Assembly: GCF_000702425.1 (NCBI RefSeq)
Contig: NZ_JNIE01000004.1
Span: 124,001 to 188,000, forward strand
Source: Thermocrinis jamiesonii
GTDB lineage: Bacteria > Aquificota > Aquificia > Aquificales > Aquificaceae
DNA: 64,000 nucleotides
Reading direction: 5' to 3'
The notes under the pieces were generated by a model, which was not told where the DNA came from, searched no databases, and saw only the letters and a program-made list of their open reading frames with translations. The position numbers and the translations under genes are program-made. Below are positions 1 to 8,462 of the stretch, piece after piece (the first letter of the stretch is position 1; the number at the start of each line of letters is the position of its first letter).

Positions 1-52
1 AAAGGTAAAAGTCTTTTTCGTAAAGCTCTTTCCAGTTTGTTTTTTGAAGCAT
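1..52 (-). CDS. DUF29-like protein, N-terminal fragment
   Basis: An ATG at 52-50 on the minus strand follows an AGAGGT ribosome site and opens a frame that runs off the left edge. The 17 visible residues end in LYEKDFYL. DUF29 proteins typically begin with a closely similar L-Y-E-x-D-F-Y segment, so DUF29 is my best guess. The function of that family is unknown. It lies about 30 bp downstream of the CDGSH gene on the same strand, so the two may be co-transcribed. Only the beginning is visible and the family call rests on one short motif. Confidence 0.5.
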   Translation of the reverse strand, partial: MLQKTNWKELYEKDFYL

Positions 53-82
53 CTTGGACCTCTTTCTTGGTTTTTATCCTGG

Positions 83-277
83 TTAAATTTGTACCTCTAC
101 CCTTCCGTTTTGGTCGTAAATATAGAGTTTTCCTTTTTCCTCATCCTTTGTCTTTTTGTGCGAGCCATCGCAGAAAGGTTTTTTGTTGGACAGACCGCAC
201 ATGCATATGTAATACGTCTCTTCTCCAACTTCTAACTTATAAGGGCCGTTCTCCGTAAATACAACAAGTCTTGCCAT
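83..277 (-). CDS. CDGSH iron-sulfur domain protein
   Basis: A 64-residue protein that is essentially one CDGSH (mitoNEET-type) domain. The binding signature is visible as C-M-C followed by KKPFCDGSH in the middle of the protein. This is the 3-Cys/1-His set that holds a labile [2Fe-2S] cluster in this family. There is no membrane segment, so it should be cytosolic. The start is supported by an AGGAGG site 8 bp upstream. Family members take part in redox or iron-sulfur transfer; no partner can be read from the neighbours. Confidence 0.88.
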   Translation of the reverse strand: MARLVVFTENGPYKLEVGEETYYICMCGLSNKKPFCDGSHKKTKDEEKGKLYIYDQNGRVEVQI

Positions 278-300
278 AGAAATACCTCCTCAGTAAAAAT

Positions 301-1581
301 TTATACAACAGAATAGCTCTTTACAAGCTTGTGCACTTCTGTGTAGTTTATGTCCCCTGCAAGTATGTATGCTTTGTCTCCATATCTGAATTTGGAGGAA
401 AGCGTTATACAAAAATCGTCGGTAGCTTGGGATATGTATATGTCAGATATGTATATTTCGCCTTCTTTTGCCAGTTTGTAGTAGGGTTTTTCTGTTCTAT
501 CTGCCCCTTTTCTGCCCGTCTTTACAGGATACCTTATTCTTGGATTTATAACGTTGTTTGATATTTGTATACCTTTTTCGCTGATTATGTAAAAAATTTC
601 AAAGTAGGGATACGTTTTAAACATCTCGTAAAGGGTATGTTCCCACATTTCCTTTTCTGTATGCCTTATCTTCCAGACTATCTGGGAAAAGTCCTCCTTT
701 ATCTTTTCCACTACCCTGTTTATGTACTCCTTCCCTCTGTATTCGCATACCACAACGGAGGGCTGTATGCCGTGGTATATAAAAAAGGAAATGTCTGATA
801 CGGACCTTAACCTTCCTTTAAGTTCGGCAATCACGCTGAAAAATTCTTCGTAGTTTTTCACGTTTTTTAGCTCCACACAAAAGCCAAGTATATGCACAGG
901 TTTGGCTTCCGCATAAAGAAGAGAAAATTCTTTGTGAAACTCCTCCATGATTAGCTTGATCTTGTTTTCTTCTACGCGCGTGTGGGAAAGGGCATAAACC
1001 TCTCCTTCTTCTATTGAAAGAAAGGCATCTCCCTCCTCAATCTGGTCCTTTACGTTTTCCAAAAGAAGTTTGTAAAGGCTTTCTAACCTTGCAGTGCCCA
1101 TCTGTTCTTTGAACCTCTTGGCTTCCTTTAGTTGGAAGCTGTAGAAATAGCCCCCTTCACCAAAGTATTTTCTCAGCTTTTGGAAGATAGGATAGACTGT
1201 TTCTTTGACGTTGCTAAAGTAGTGCAAAAGCACATGGTAAAAAAGAAGACCTGCGTAAGTCCCATCCTTATTTACCACCACGAGCGGTTTTTTGCTAAAG
1301 GTAAAAAAGTCAAACAGACCTCCCAGCTTGTCCAAAGAGGACCTAAAGCTTTTAACCTTAGGCAAGGAATAAGCTATGTCTCCAACCTTTAGGTCAGATC
1401 TATGCTGAGCCATTAAAAGATCCTTTTTTGAAACCAAACCTATGGGCTTTTTGTCCTTAACTACCACCAGTATGTCGTATATACCGTATTCATCAAAAAC
1501 TTTGAGAGCTTCCTTTATGGAAAAGTCATACTCTATGGTTGGCACATAGGTAGCAATTTCTGAAAGCTCTACTTCCCTCAT
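301..1581 (-). CDS. CBS-pair protein with degenerate GGDEF-like middle and C-terminal PDC-like sensor domain
   Basis: A 426-residue soluble multidomain protein. Residues about 1-125 form two CBS repeats (for example DILVVVKDKKPIGLVSKKDL), which usually bind adenine nucleotides. Residues about 140-300 have the alternating helix/strand rhythm of a GGDEF fold, but no GG[D/E]EF active-site loop can be found, so cyclase activity is unlikely. Residues about 315-426 resemble the PDC/Cache fold found at the C-terminus of YkuI-type c-di-GMP proteins. The start codon overlaps the dapL stop (TAATG). I infer a cytoplasmic nucleotide or metabolite sensor; the ligand and output are unknown. The middle and C-terminal assignments are pattern-level only. 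Confidence 0.6.
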   Translation of the reverse strand: MREVELSEIATYVPTIEYDFSIKEALKVFDEYGIYDILVVVKDKKPIGLVSKKDLLMAQHRSDLKVGDIAYSLPKVKSFRSSLDKLGGLFDFFTFSKKPLVVVNKDGTYAGLLFYHVLLHYFSNVKETVYPIFQKLRKYFGEGGYFYSFQLKEAKRFKEQMGTARLESLYKLLLENVKDQIEEGDAFLSIEEGEVYALSHTRVEENKIKLIMEEFHKEFSLLYAEAKPVHILGFCVELKNVKNYEEFFSVIAELKGRLRSVSDISFFIYHGIQPSVVVCEYRGKEYINRVVEKIKEDFSQIVWKIRHTEKEMWEHTLYEMFKTYPYFEIFYIISEKGIQISNNVINPRIRYPVKTGRKGADRTEKPYYKLAKEGEIYISDIYISQATDDFCITLSSKFRYGDKAYILAGDINYTEVHKLVKSYSVV

Positions 1582-2744
1582 TACAGCTTAAGCTTCTTTA
1601 TTCTTTCCGAAGCTTCCAAAAGCCTTTCTGTGCTAACGGTTAGGGATATTCTAAAGTAGCCTTCCCCGTGTTCTCCAAAACCGTTGCCCGGTGTGCAGAC
1701 TATGGCGCACTCTTCTAACAAGCGCTCCACAAACTGAGCAGAGCTATAACCCTTTGGAACCTTTACCCAAAGGTAGAAGGTAGCATCAGAAGGGTATACT
1801 TCAAGACCTGCTCGCTCAAGAGCCTCCACCATAACTTTCCTTCTTTCTCTGTATAAGTCCCTTATGCTTTGCAGCTCTTGCTCGGGCAAGTTCAGTGCAG
1901 TAATAGCTGCTTCTTGAATAGCCTGAAACTGTCCAGAATCTACGTTGGTCTTTATCTTGCCCAAACCTGCTATCAGCTTTTCGTTTCCAACTGCCATACC
2001 AATACGCCATCCGGTCATGTTGTAAGTCTTTGAAAGGGAATGGAACTCTATGGCAACTTCTTTTGCCCCTTCTATCTCCAGTATGGATGGAGGTTTTTCT
2101 TCTCCAAAGTATATCTCCGAGTATGCCAGATCAGAGGCAACTATTATCCTATTTTCCTTAGCCCACTCTATTAACTCTTTGTAAAACTCCTTCGTTGCTT
2201 TTGCAGAGGTTGGATTGTTGGGATAATTTACCCATATGATCTTAGCTCTTTTGAGAACATCCTTTGGCACACTCCTAAAGTCTGGAAGAAAACCGTTTTC
2301 TTCTTTCAAAGGTAATACGTAAGGTTCTCCGCCCGCAAGAAGCGTGCCTATTTTGTAAACGGGATAGGCTGGATCCGGACATAGGACCACGTCTCCCGGA
2401 TTTATAAAGGCTAAGGGAAAATGGGCAATTCCTTCCTTTGAGCCTATGAGAGCTATCACTTCCTTTTGAGGGTCCAAATCTACTCCAAACCTTTTCTTAT
2501 ACCAATCGGCCACCGCCTGACGGAAAGAAAGCATACCCTCGTAGGAAGGATACCTATGGTTTTCTGGTTTTTCTACCGCTCTTTTCATAGCTTCCACAAT
2601 GGGTTTTGGTGTGGGAATGTCTGGGTCTCCCACCCCTAAGTCTATTACATCCGCACCCTGATCAAGCTTTTCTTTCTTCTTTTTGTCTATCTGGGCAAAA
2701 AGGTAAGGTGGAAGCTGGGCTATTCTTTGAGAGAACTCAAACAT
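1581..2744 (-). CDS. dapL: LL-diaminopimelate aminotransferase
   Basis: A class I/II fold PLP aminotransferase of 387 residues, the usual length of DapL. It converts tetrahydrodipicolinate directly to LL-diaminopimelate, bypassing succinylated or acetylated intermediates on the way to lysine and peptidoglycan. Visible features are the N-terminal DLGVGDPDIPTP segment, YPNNPTS near residue 174, and the PLP-binding lysine K239 in SLSKTYNMTGWRIG. Related family members include aspartate/alanine aminotransferases, but the N-terminus and overall pattern fit DapL best. It ends inside the start codon of the CBS-protein gene, so the two are translationally coupled. Confidence 0.85.
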   Translation of the reverse strand: MFEFSQRIAQLPPYLFAQIDKKKKEKLDQGADVIDLGVGDPDIPTPKPIVEAMKRAVEKPENHRYPSYEGMLSFRQAVADWYKKRFGVDLDPQKEVIALIGSKEGIAHFPLAFINPGDVVLCPDPAYPVYKIGTLLAGGEPYVLPLKEENGFLPDFRSVPKDVLKRAKIIWVNYPNNPTSAKATKEFYKELIEWAKENRIIVASDLAYSEIYFGEEKPPSILEIEGAKEVAIEFHSLSKTYNMTGWRIGMAVGNEKLIAGLGKIKTNVDSGQFQAIQEAAITALNLPEQELQSIRDLYRERRKVMVEALERAGLEVYPSDATFYLWVKVPKGYSSAQFVERLLEECAIVCTPGNGFGEHGEGYFRISLTVSTERLLEASERIKKLKL

Positions 2745-2747
2745 ACC

Positions 2748-3554
2748 TTACACCTCCGCAGAAGTTTTTCTTAACTCTTTCCTTCTTAAGATTTTTTTAT
2801 ACTCTTCCAAGGCTAATTTTTCTTGCTCTAAAAATAAATCTTCCCTGCTTATCAAGTTATCCCAATCCACTTTGTCCGCAAAAAACCAAGGACCATCGGT
2901 GCATGCAAGCTTTACCTGACCATCTACCAACACCCTACAGACTAAACAAAGGCCGACCCCGTCCAGTATGTGCGTATTTACCATAGCTATGTGTTGTGTT
3001 CCTTGATTAATAAGTTGAACCTCTCTTGAAAGTTTATTGCTTCCTGCGGAAACCAAAAGGTCCGCATCTATGTGTCCTATCCTATCCCAAACTTCTACCT
3101 TATCAAACACGGACTCCAACCTTTCCTTTATTGGCAAAAAGCCGTCCTCTGATATGTGGTAAAGCTCAAGTTGGTTGTTTTCTTTCTTTAAATGCTTTGC
3201 TAAGTTGAAGGCAGGAGAAACACCCCAATCTTTCGTGATGAAAACTACCTTTCCGTAGTGCTTTACAGGAAAGGGGACTCCAAGAGGTCCTGCAACGTAA
3301 GAAAGGCTTTCCGCCTCTTCCTTTAGCTCTAAGGTTGACCTTCCTACAGTTTTTACCAAAAAGATAGCTTCCTCCCCCTCTACGTCCAATATGGAAAGAG
3401 GTAAAGGTTCCGAAAGCTCTTTATACTGAATGAGCGCATACTGTCCCGCTTTAGCACCTTTGAGATGATTTGCTCTTACCTTTATTAGAAGGTAATCTTC
3501 CCTTAGGACTTGCTTTTCTGTTATAGGATACATAGAGTGAAGATTATAAACCAT
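2748..3554 (-). CDS. NfnA/PyrK-like flavoprotein with [2Fe-2S] site
   Basis: A 268-residue ferredoxin-reductase-fold protein: an FAD-binding beta-barrel (residues 10-95, with EPLPLSI), an NAD-binding half, and a C-terminal [2Fe-2S] motif. Only three cysteines are present there (C203, C206, C218). The fourth ligand position is matched by D198 in LDGVGLC. Three Cys plus one Asp is the arrangement known for NfnA, the small subunit of NADH-dependent ferredoxin:NADP oxidoreductase; PyrK uses four Cys. No large subunit (NfnB/GltD-like) or pyrD is adjacent, so the partner is unknown. M8 (position 3533) is an alternative start; no strong ribosome site decides between them. Confidence 0.7.
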   Translation of the reverse strand: MVYNLHSMYPITEKQVLREDYLLIKVRANHLKGAKAGQYALIQYKELSEPLPLSILDVEGEEAIFLVKTVGRSTLELKEEAESLSYVAGPLGVPFPVKHYGKVVFITKDWGVSPAFNLAKHLKKENNQLELYHISEDGFLPIKERLESVFDKVEVWDRIGHIDADLLVSAGSNKLSREVQLINQGTQHIAMVNTHILDGVGLCLVCRVLVDGQVKLACTDGPWFFADKVDWDNLISREDLFLEQEKLALEEYKKILRRKELRKTSAEV

Positions 3555-4077
3555 TTGCGTTTAGCAGTTTTATAACTTCCTCAGCTAAATAGTCTCTGTT
3601 TTCTTTATTAACTTCCAAAAGAACCGCTCCTGGCAATCTTCTTATCTCTTTGACCAATGGATGCACATCTCTTATTGGTATAGTTGCTATAACCTTATAC
3701 TTTGGATTAAAGAATATTTCTCTAACAAGCTCTCTAAATCGTTGAGAAAAGAGCTCCATCTTACCCACTTCATCTATCACTATATAAATGTCTTTCTCTC
3801 TTATAGCCTTCTCCAATATAGGAATGGCCACTGAGTCAAACCTGGAGACATTAACACCGTAAGAACCTACTAAGTGCTTAGAAGTAAAATATTTGCTGGC
3901 GAAAACTGTTTCCTGCCCTTCAGTATTTATAACCTTAAAGCCTATTCTCTTTTTAGTATTTTTGTCCCTTATCTCTTCTGTCCAAAATCCTCTCACTTTC
4001 TTTCCAAGTTTCTGAAGCAGTTTTTTTATTAGCGTAGTTTTTCCTATGCCGGGCTCACCTGTTAGAAGTATCTTCAT
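3544..4077 (-). CDS. THEP1-family nucleoside-triphosphatase
   Basis: A 177-residue P-loop NTPase. The Walker A motif is GEPGIGKTT (residues 7-15) and Walker B is IYIVIDEVGKMEL with D102/E103. This matches the THEP1 family (nucleotide phosphatases first described from thermophiles, including an Aquifex member) that hydrolyse NTPs to NDPs. The length is typical. It overlaps the downstream flavoprotein gene by 11 bp. The cellular substrate is unresolved for the family as a whole. Confidence 0.85.
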   Translation of the reverse strand: MKILLTGEPGIGKTTLIKKLLQKLGKKVRGFWTEEIRDKNTKKRIGFKVINTEGQETVFASKYFTSKHLVGSYGVNVSRFDSVAIPILEKAIREKDIYIVIDEVGKMELFSQRFRELVREIFFNPKYKVIATIPIRDVHPLVKEIRRLPGAVLLEVNKENRDYLAEEVIKLLNANGL

Positions 4078-4082
4078 AATGT

Positions 4083-4098
4083 GGGGGCAAAAGCCCCC
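4083..4098 (-). terminator. GC-rich hairpin after sod
   Basis: A perfect 6-bp stem, GGGGGC-AAAA-GCCCCC, lies between the end of the superoxide dismutase gene and the THEP1 start. There is no T-run on either strand, so it is not a canonical intrinsic terminator. It could be a factor-dependent terminator, an attenuator or an mRNA 3'-end stabiliser for sod. Confidence 0.5.
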
Positions 4099-4109
4099 AG
4101 AAAGATATT

Positions 4110-4745
4110 TTACTTTATAAAGTCCTTTAGTGCTTCGTAAGCTTTCATTGCTTTTTCAAACCTTTCATTCACCACATCCCAGTTTATGTTTTCCAAGAAG
4201 GCGTCAATGTAAGGTGGTCTTTTGTTCTTGTAATCGACGTAGTAAGCATGCTCATAGGTGTCTAAGACTATCAGGGGTATAAGTCCAGTGTAGTTATACA
4301 CGTTGTGGGCATCCAAGCCATTTATCACAAGCCTTCCAGAAAAGATATCCAAACCAAGTACTGCCCATCCTCTGAAGGCTATGCCAGTAGCCTTTAGTTC
4401 CTGAACACAGGCATCCCAAGAACCAAAGTCCTCTTCCACCTTTTTCTTAAAGGCTTCCGAAGGCTGACCTTTAGCTCCTAAATGTCCAAAGTAAAGCTCA
4501 TGAAGGACCACGCCCATGTAGTTGAAGGTCTCTTCCACCTTTAACTCCCTAAACTCAGAGTAGTTCTGATTAGCCTTTGACCTGTCTGAAAAATTAAGGT
4601 CTGCTAACTTTTCTTGGATCTCGTTGTATTTGGTAACATAACCCTTGTAGTGTGCCTCAAAGTGAGGCTCTATTTGGTCGTTGGATATGCCCTTTAGGTT
4701 TGAGGGCTTTAAGTGGTCCTTAGGCTGAAGTTTATGCACTGCCAT
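4110..4745 (-). CDS. sodB: Fe/Mn-family superoxide dismutase
   Basis: A 211-residue cytosolic superoxide dismutase converting superoxide to peroxide and oxygen. The four metal ligands can be placed: H32 (EAHYKGYV), H82 (VVLHELYF), D162 and H166 (LDTYEHAYY). The Trp normally found two residues after the ligand Asp is Tyr here. There is no signal peptide. An AAGGAGGT ribosome site precedes the ATG. Iron versus manganese use cannot be decided from sequence alone, so the symbol is provisional. A GC-rich hairpin follows the gene. Confidence 0.9.
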   Translation of the reverse strand: MAVHKLQPKDHLKPSNLKGISNDQIEPHFEAHYKGYVTKYNEIQEKLADLNFSDRSKANQNYSEFRELKVEETFNYMGVVLHELYFGHLGAKGQPSEAFKKKVEEDFGSWDACVQELKATGIAFRGWAVLGLDIFSGRLVINGLDAHNVYNYTGLIPLIVLDTYEHAYYVDYKNKRPPYIDAFLENINWDVVNERFEKAMKAYEALKDFIK

Positions 4746-4778
4746 GATATTACCTCCTTTTTAAGATTTATTACTATT

Positions 4779-5564
4779 TTAAACCTTTTTAAACTCAGGT
4801 GGTAATTCTCTTGGTGGCACTCCGATGTATTCTACTTCCTTTTCTTCGTCTAACCTCTTTGAGAATGGCTTTTCCATAGTTAGCTCCTCATACACGTGAG
4901 CTACCAAGCCCGGAACTCTACCTATTATGAAAAAGCCCTTTCCAAGCCTCCAGTCAAAACCCATCTCCGAGGCTATTGCCGCTATAGCACCGTCTACGTT
5001 CAATACCAACCTCTTTCCCTTTTGTCTTTCTATTTCATCCGCTACCTCTTCTGCAAACTTACAGTGAGGTCCATAAAAGCCAAGGTCTTTTGCAATGTCC
5101 ATAAGCCTTTTGGTTCTGGGATCAAATTCCTTGTAATATCTATGTCCATAGCCCGGTATGGGCTTTTTGCTTTCCAAGTATTCCCTTACTATCTCTTCCA
5201 CCGCTTTACCACTTTTTACTCCTTCTTGTATGAACTTCATAGCATCTTCTAATGCGCCCCCATGGGCACTGCCGAAGGCAAGCACTCCAGCGGCTACTCC
5301 TACGTTTAAAGAATTTCCACCGGAAGCAACAGCCCTTGCGGCAATAGCCGAAGGAGGAGCTGTGCCGTGGTCTATAACAGATACCAGCATAGCTTCCATC
5401 ATCTTAGATTCTTTGTCGTTTGGCAGTTCCCCCTTGAGTATTAAGTAGATAGCTTGAGCAAAGCTTAGGTTCCCCACCATGTCTAAAAGCCTATAGCCCC
5501 TTATGTAGGTTTCATGCCCTACATGCTGAGTTATGGCAGTCCTCCACTTTTTCTCCATACTCAA
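4779..5564 (-). CDS. ccl: Citryl-CoA lyase (short citrate-synthase-fold protein)
   Basis: A 261-residue protein of the citrate synthase fold but far shorter than citrate synthase (about 370-430 residues). The citrate-synthase catalytic residues have counterparts: H66 (VIDHG), H141 (GYGHRYY) and D191 (LNVDGAI). This size and pattern match the citryl-CoA lyase described from Hydrogenobacter thermophilus, which splits citryl-CoA into oxaloacetate and acetyl-CoA after citryl-CoA synthetase in the reductive TCA cycle. The synthetase subunits are not in this window. It overlaps the upstream chaperone gene by 4 bp. This gene is the main lineage marker in the window. Confidence 0.83.
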   Translation of the reverse strand: MSMEKKWRTAITQHVGHETYIRGYRLLDMVGNLSFAQAIYLILKGELPNDKESKMMEAMLVSVIDHGTAPPSAIAARAVASGGNSLNVGVAAGVLAFGSAHGGALEDAMKFIQEGVKSGKAVEEIVREYLESKKPIPGYGHRYYKEFDPRTKRLMDIAKDLGFYGPHCKFAEEVADEIERQKGKRLVLNVDGAIAAIASEMGFDWRLGKGFFIIGRVPGLVAHVYEELTMEKPFSKRLDEEKEVEYIGVPPRELPPEFKKV

Positions 5565-6886
5565 CCTCCTATAAGTTCTTTATTCATCTTTACCTTAGCC
5601 CTTTCCCTCAGCTTCTGAACGTAGTAGTTTATCATAGTGTCTCTTTTTAGGGAATATATGTCTTCAAGCATGCTCTTTCTTTGTTGATTGTCCATGCTTA
5701 CTTGCTCCTTTCTTTCAACGACTAAGATGCCATAACCTTTTAGCAAAGGATAGGGACCGAACACCTTTTCATCAGATAGCAAGATATTGAACAGCTCGTT
5801 TTCCTCCAGTCTCAATACGGACATGAGTTGAGAAGCGGATGTTTGGGAAAATTCAATGTATTTGTAAGAAACCGCTCTGTTTTGCTTTAAATCCTCCCTT
5901 ACCTTTTCTGCAATAGGCTTTATCTGTTCAGAAGCTTTGCTTTCCCTTAGAATGTTTTTTATTTCCTCTTTTACCTCTTCCAAACTTTTGTACTGTCCTT
6001 GCTCTTCTTTTACAAGAAAGATCACCACATACTCATCTCCAACCTTTACTATGCCAAGTCTGTTATTTTGGTTCAGTTTGTCTATTTCTACCCTAAGTTC
6101 TTCGGGTAGTTCTTCTCTCTTTTGAGGCAGAACAATCTCTTGGAAGTTTTCCACTTCTTTCCCATTACTTAAGGCCTGGTAAATCTCGCTTGCTTTTTGT
6201 TTTTCCTTCTCCTTCCAAATTCTTACAACCTTACTTGGCTCTTTTTTAAACATCTCTTTATTTTTTGCATAAAAATCAAGTATTTCTTCTTGCTTAATTT
6301 CTATCTGAAGTCTGTCTGGTGTTACAAGGTAGAGCTTACCGCTTATGTTGATGCTTTGGGGCAAAAGGTTTATGTCTTCTTCCTTAGGGGTTAGGTATGC
6401 ACCGTTTCCTACCAAAGCTAAAAGTTTTTGTATGCTAAGCAGTTTCCTTATGTATTCTTCGTATTCCACAGGCTCTAAGCCGAGTCTGGATAGGCTTTCC
6501 TTGTATTTTGAATTGCTAAACACACCGTTTTCTTGAAAGCTTGGGTCAGACTTTATGACTTCTACAACCTCTTGGTCGCTTGCCACAAAGCCTAACTCTT
6601 TAGCCTTCTTGTAAAGAATCTCTTGAACTATCAAGCTTTCTAACACCTGGTCCTTTATGATATTCTCCATATCCTTGTTTTGCAGAAAATCGCCGTATCT
6701 TAAAAGCTCTCGTCTGTAATCCCTCAGGGTAATACAAGAACCATCTACCTCAGCCACACATCTCTGACCAATTCTAAAAATGTTGGCTACATCTCCTGTC
6801 AAAAATAGCCATAACAGAAAGGCTATGGAAACAAAACCAATTACACCTACCACAAACTTTTTGTTTTTATGGATGTAAGAATACAT
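5561..6886 (-). CDS. Membrane-anchored PpiD/SurA-type folding factor
   Basis: A 441-residue protein with a single N-terminal membrane segment (about residues 10-31, VVGVIGFVSIAFLLWLFL) followed by a long periplasmic part. Residues about 40-160 match the SurA N-terminal chaperone domain in style (acidic and helical, with repeated QEV/EEY segments). The C-terminal half is predicted helical and lysine/glutamate rich, and I see no convincing parvulin catalytic set. It probably acts like PpiD on newly exported proteins. Its stop overlaps the ccl start (ATGA), an unexpected pairing that most likely reflects genome compaction. A divergent promoter region lies between it and motA. Confidence 0.68.
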   Translation of the reverse strand: MYSYIHKNKKFVVGVIGFVSIAFLLWLFLTGDVANIFRIGQRCVAEVDGSCITLRDYRRELLRYGDFLQNKDMENIIKDQVLESLIVQEILYKKAKELGFVASDQEVVEVIKSDPSFQENGVFSNSKYKESLSRLGLEPVEYEEYIRKLLSIQKLLALVGNGAYLTPKEEDINLLPQSINISGKLYLVTPDRLQIEIKQEEILDFYAKNKEMFKKEPSKVVRIWKEKEKQKASEIYQALSNGKEVENFQEIVLPQKREELPEELRVEIDKLNQNNRLGIVKVGDEYVVIFLVKEEQGQYKSLEEVKEEIKNILRESKASEQIKPIAEKVREDLKQNRAVSYKYIEFSQTSASQLMSVLRLEENELFNILLSDEKVFGPYPLLKGYGILVVERKEQVSMDNQQRKSMLEDIYSLKRDTMINYYVQKLRERAKVKMNKELIGG

Positions 6887-6975
6887 CTCTAAAAAGTTTA
6901 ACAGAAATCAGCCTGGAAGGAGTCTTTTAGGTTACTAAACAAGTTTGTATATTGGGCGATATACTATTCTTAGTT

Positions 6976-7722
6976 ATGGACTTACTTACTGTAATAGGAA
7001 TAGTAGGTGGTTTGGTAGCCCTTCTAATAGGTGCAGTTCTTAAGGGTGCAAGCATACTGTTTCTTATACAGCCTGCCGCCTTTGTAATAGTTGTGCCTAC
7101 TACTCTTTTTGCAAGCTTGGTAACAGTGCCAATTTCTAAGTTTTCTCTAATAATACACGGACTAAAAATAGCTTTCAAAGGTGGTAGCAACGAACTTTTA
7201 GAAACTAAGAATCAATTGGTAGAGCTTGCCAATCTTGTAAGGAAGGAAGGAATGCTATCCTTAGAAACAAAAGCAGAAGAAATAACTGATCCTTTCTTAA
7301 AAAGGGCCATAGATTTGATGGTGTTGGGCGTAGAAGAGAACGTTTTTGTTGAAAGTCTGGAAGCGGAGATAGCTAAAAAAGAAGAGGATTATGAAATAGC
7401 GGTTGAGTATTGGAAAAATTCTGCGGAAAGCGCGCCTACCTTTGGTCTTGTGGGGGCGGTCTTTGGTCTTATGAAAGCTTTAAAGAGCTTAGATAACGCA
7501 CAAGAGTTAGCTTACGGTATATCTTCAGCCTTTGTAGCTACTGTCTACGGTATAACTTTTTCCTATTTGATCTTTGGTCCAATAGCAAAAAAGATAAAAA
7601 TCAAATCAAAAGAAGAAATACTGAGAATGTATATGATCGTTGATGCGTGTAGAATGATGCTTAAAGGAGAAAATCCAAGGCTTATAGAAGAAAGGCTTAA
7701 CTCCTTTGTGGAGGTTAAGTAG
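6976..7722 (+). CDS. motA: Flagellar stator protein MotA
   Basis: A proton-channel stator subunit with four membrane segments and the large cytoplasmic loop between the second and third. MotA hallmarks are the N-terminus MDLLTVIGIVGG and the conserved proline segments SAPTFGLVGAVFG and YLIFGPIA. I chose the ATG at 6976 because it gives the usual MotA N-terminus; a TTG at 6952 would add eight residues. Neither start has a good ribosome site, and TATACT at 6960-6965 could be a -10 box for a leaderless mRNA. It overlaps motB by one base. Confidence 0.88.
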   Translation: MDLLTVIGIVGGLVALLIGAVLKGASILFLIQPAAFVIVVPTTLFASLVTVPISKFSLIIHGLKIAFKGGSNELLETKNQLVELANLVRKEGMLSLETKAEEITDPFLKRAIDLMVLGVEENVFVESLEAEIAKKEEDYEIAVEYWKNSAESAPTFGLVGAVFGLMKALKSLDNAQELAYGISSAFVATVYGITFSYLIFGPIAKKIKIKSKEEILRMYMIVDACRMMLKGENPRLIEERLNSFVEVK

Positions 7723-8462
7723 TGGCAAAGAAGAAAAAGTGTCCAGAAGAAGTATCTGAAAGATGGGCTATTCCTTACGCTGATTTTCTTACCCTTCTTC
7801 TGTGTTTGTTTATAGCCCTTTTTGCAATGGCTCAAGCTGGAAAGCAGGCAGCATTGGAATATGCGCAGGCCTTTGCAAAGGCCTTTGGCATGCGATTGGT
7901 CCCCTTTCAAGAAACTTTACCCAAGCAAATATTACCTCAGCCCGTAGTGCCAAAAAGCGAGCTAACCGAAAAAGGCAGAAGAATACAGAGGCAGATAAGA
8001 GAACTTGAGGAAATGTTAAAACGCATGGGTCTGGAAGGTGAGTTTAAGGTAGCCTATGAGGTAATAGGAATAAGGCTGATACTACAAGAGAAGATACTGT
8101 TTGCTTCTGGGAGCGCAGATATAAGGCAAGAGATGTATCCCGTTTTGGACAAAATATACGAAATAATAAAAGACCTACCAAATCCGGTGGAGGTTGAAGG
8201 TCATACGGACAGCATACCCATATCCACGGAAAAGTTTCCGTCCAACTGGGAGTTATCGGTTTCAAGGGCTTCCTCCATAGTTAGATACTTTATAGCCAGA
8301 GGCATAGCCCCGGAAAGGCTGAAGGCTTCTGGTTATGCGGACACAAGGCCTATAGCATCAAACGCCACACCGGAGGGTAGAGCTCAAAACAGAAGGGTGG
8401 AGATAGTAATTCTTAACATAAAAGGTGCAGAGCTTACTAAACAAACACCTCAACAGCCTTAA
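7722..8462 (+). CDS. motB: Flagellar stator protein MotB
   Basis: A 246-residue stator subunit. After a basic N-terminus comes one membrane helix carrying the essential proton-binding aspartate D21 (AIPYADFLTLLLC). A plug/linker follows, then a C-terminal OmpA-like peptidoglycan-binding domain (about residues 125-235) with VEGHTDSIPI, NWELSVSRA and GRAQNRRVEI. The GTG start overlaps the motA stop (TAGTG). Its last 26 bp overlap the convergent aminotransferase gene. Confidence 0.92.
   Translation: MAKKKKCPEEVSERWAIPYADFLTLLLCLFIALFAMAQAGKQAALEYAQAFAKAFGMRLVPFQETLPKQILPQPVVPKSELTEKGRRIQRQIRELEEMLKRMGLEGEFKVAYEVIGIRLILQEKILFASGSADIRQEMYPVLDKIYEIIKDLPNPVEVEGHTDSIPISTEKFPSNWELSVSRASSIVRYFIARGIAPERLKASGYADTRPIASNATPEGRAQNRRVEIVILNIKGAELTKQTPQQP

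Noticed and set aside
1816-2010. Small antisense frame in dapL, and similar antisense frames throughout
   Set aside because: They mirror the codon structure of strongly coding genes on the other strand, lack ribosome sites and show no domain.
4083-4098. Riboswitch between sod and THEP1
   Set aside because: A single 6-bp hairpin with a 4-nt loop in a 32-bp gap is too small for an aptamer.
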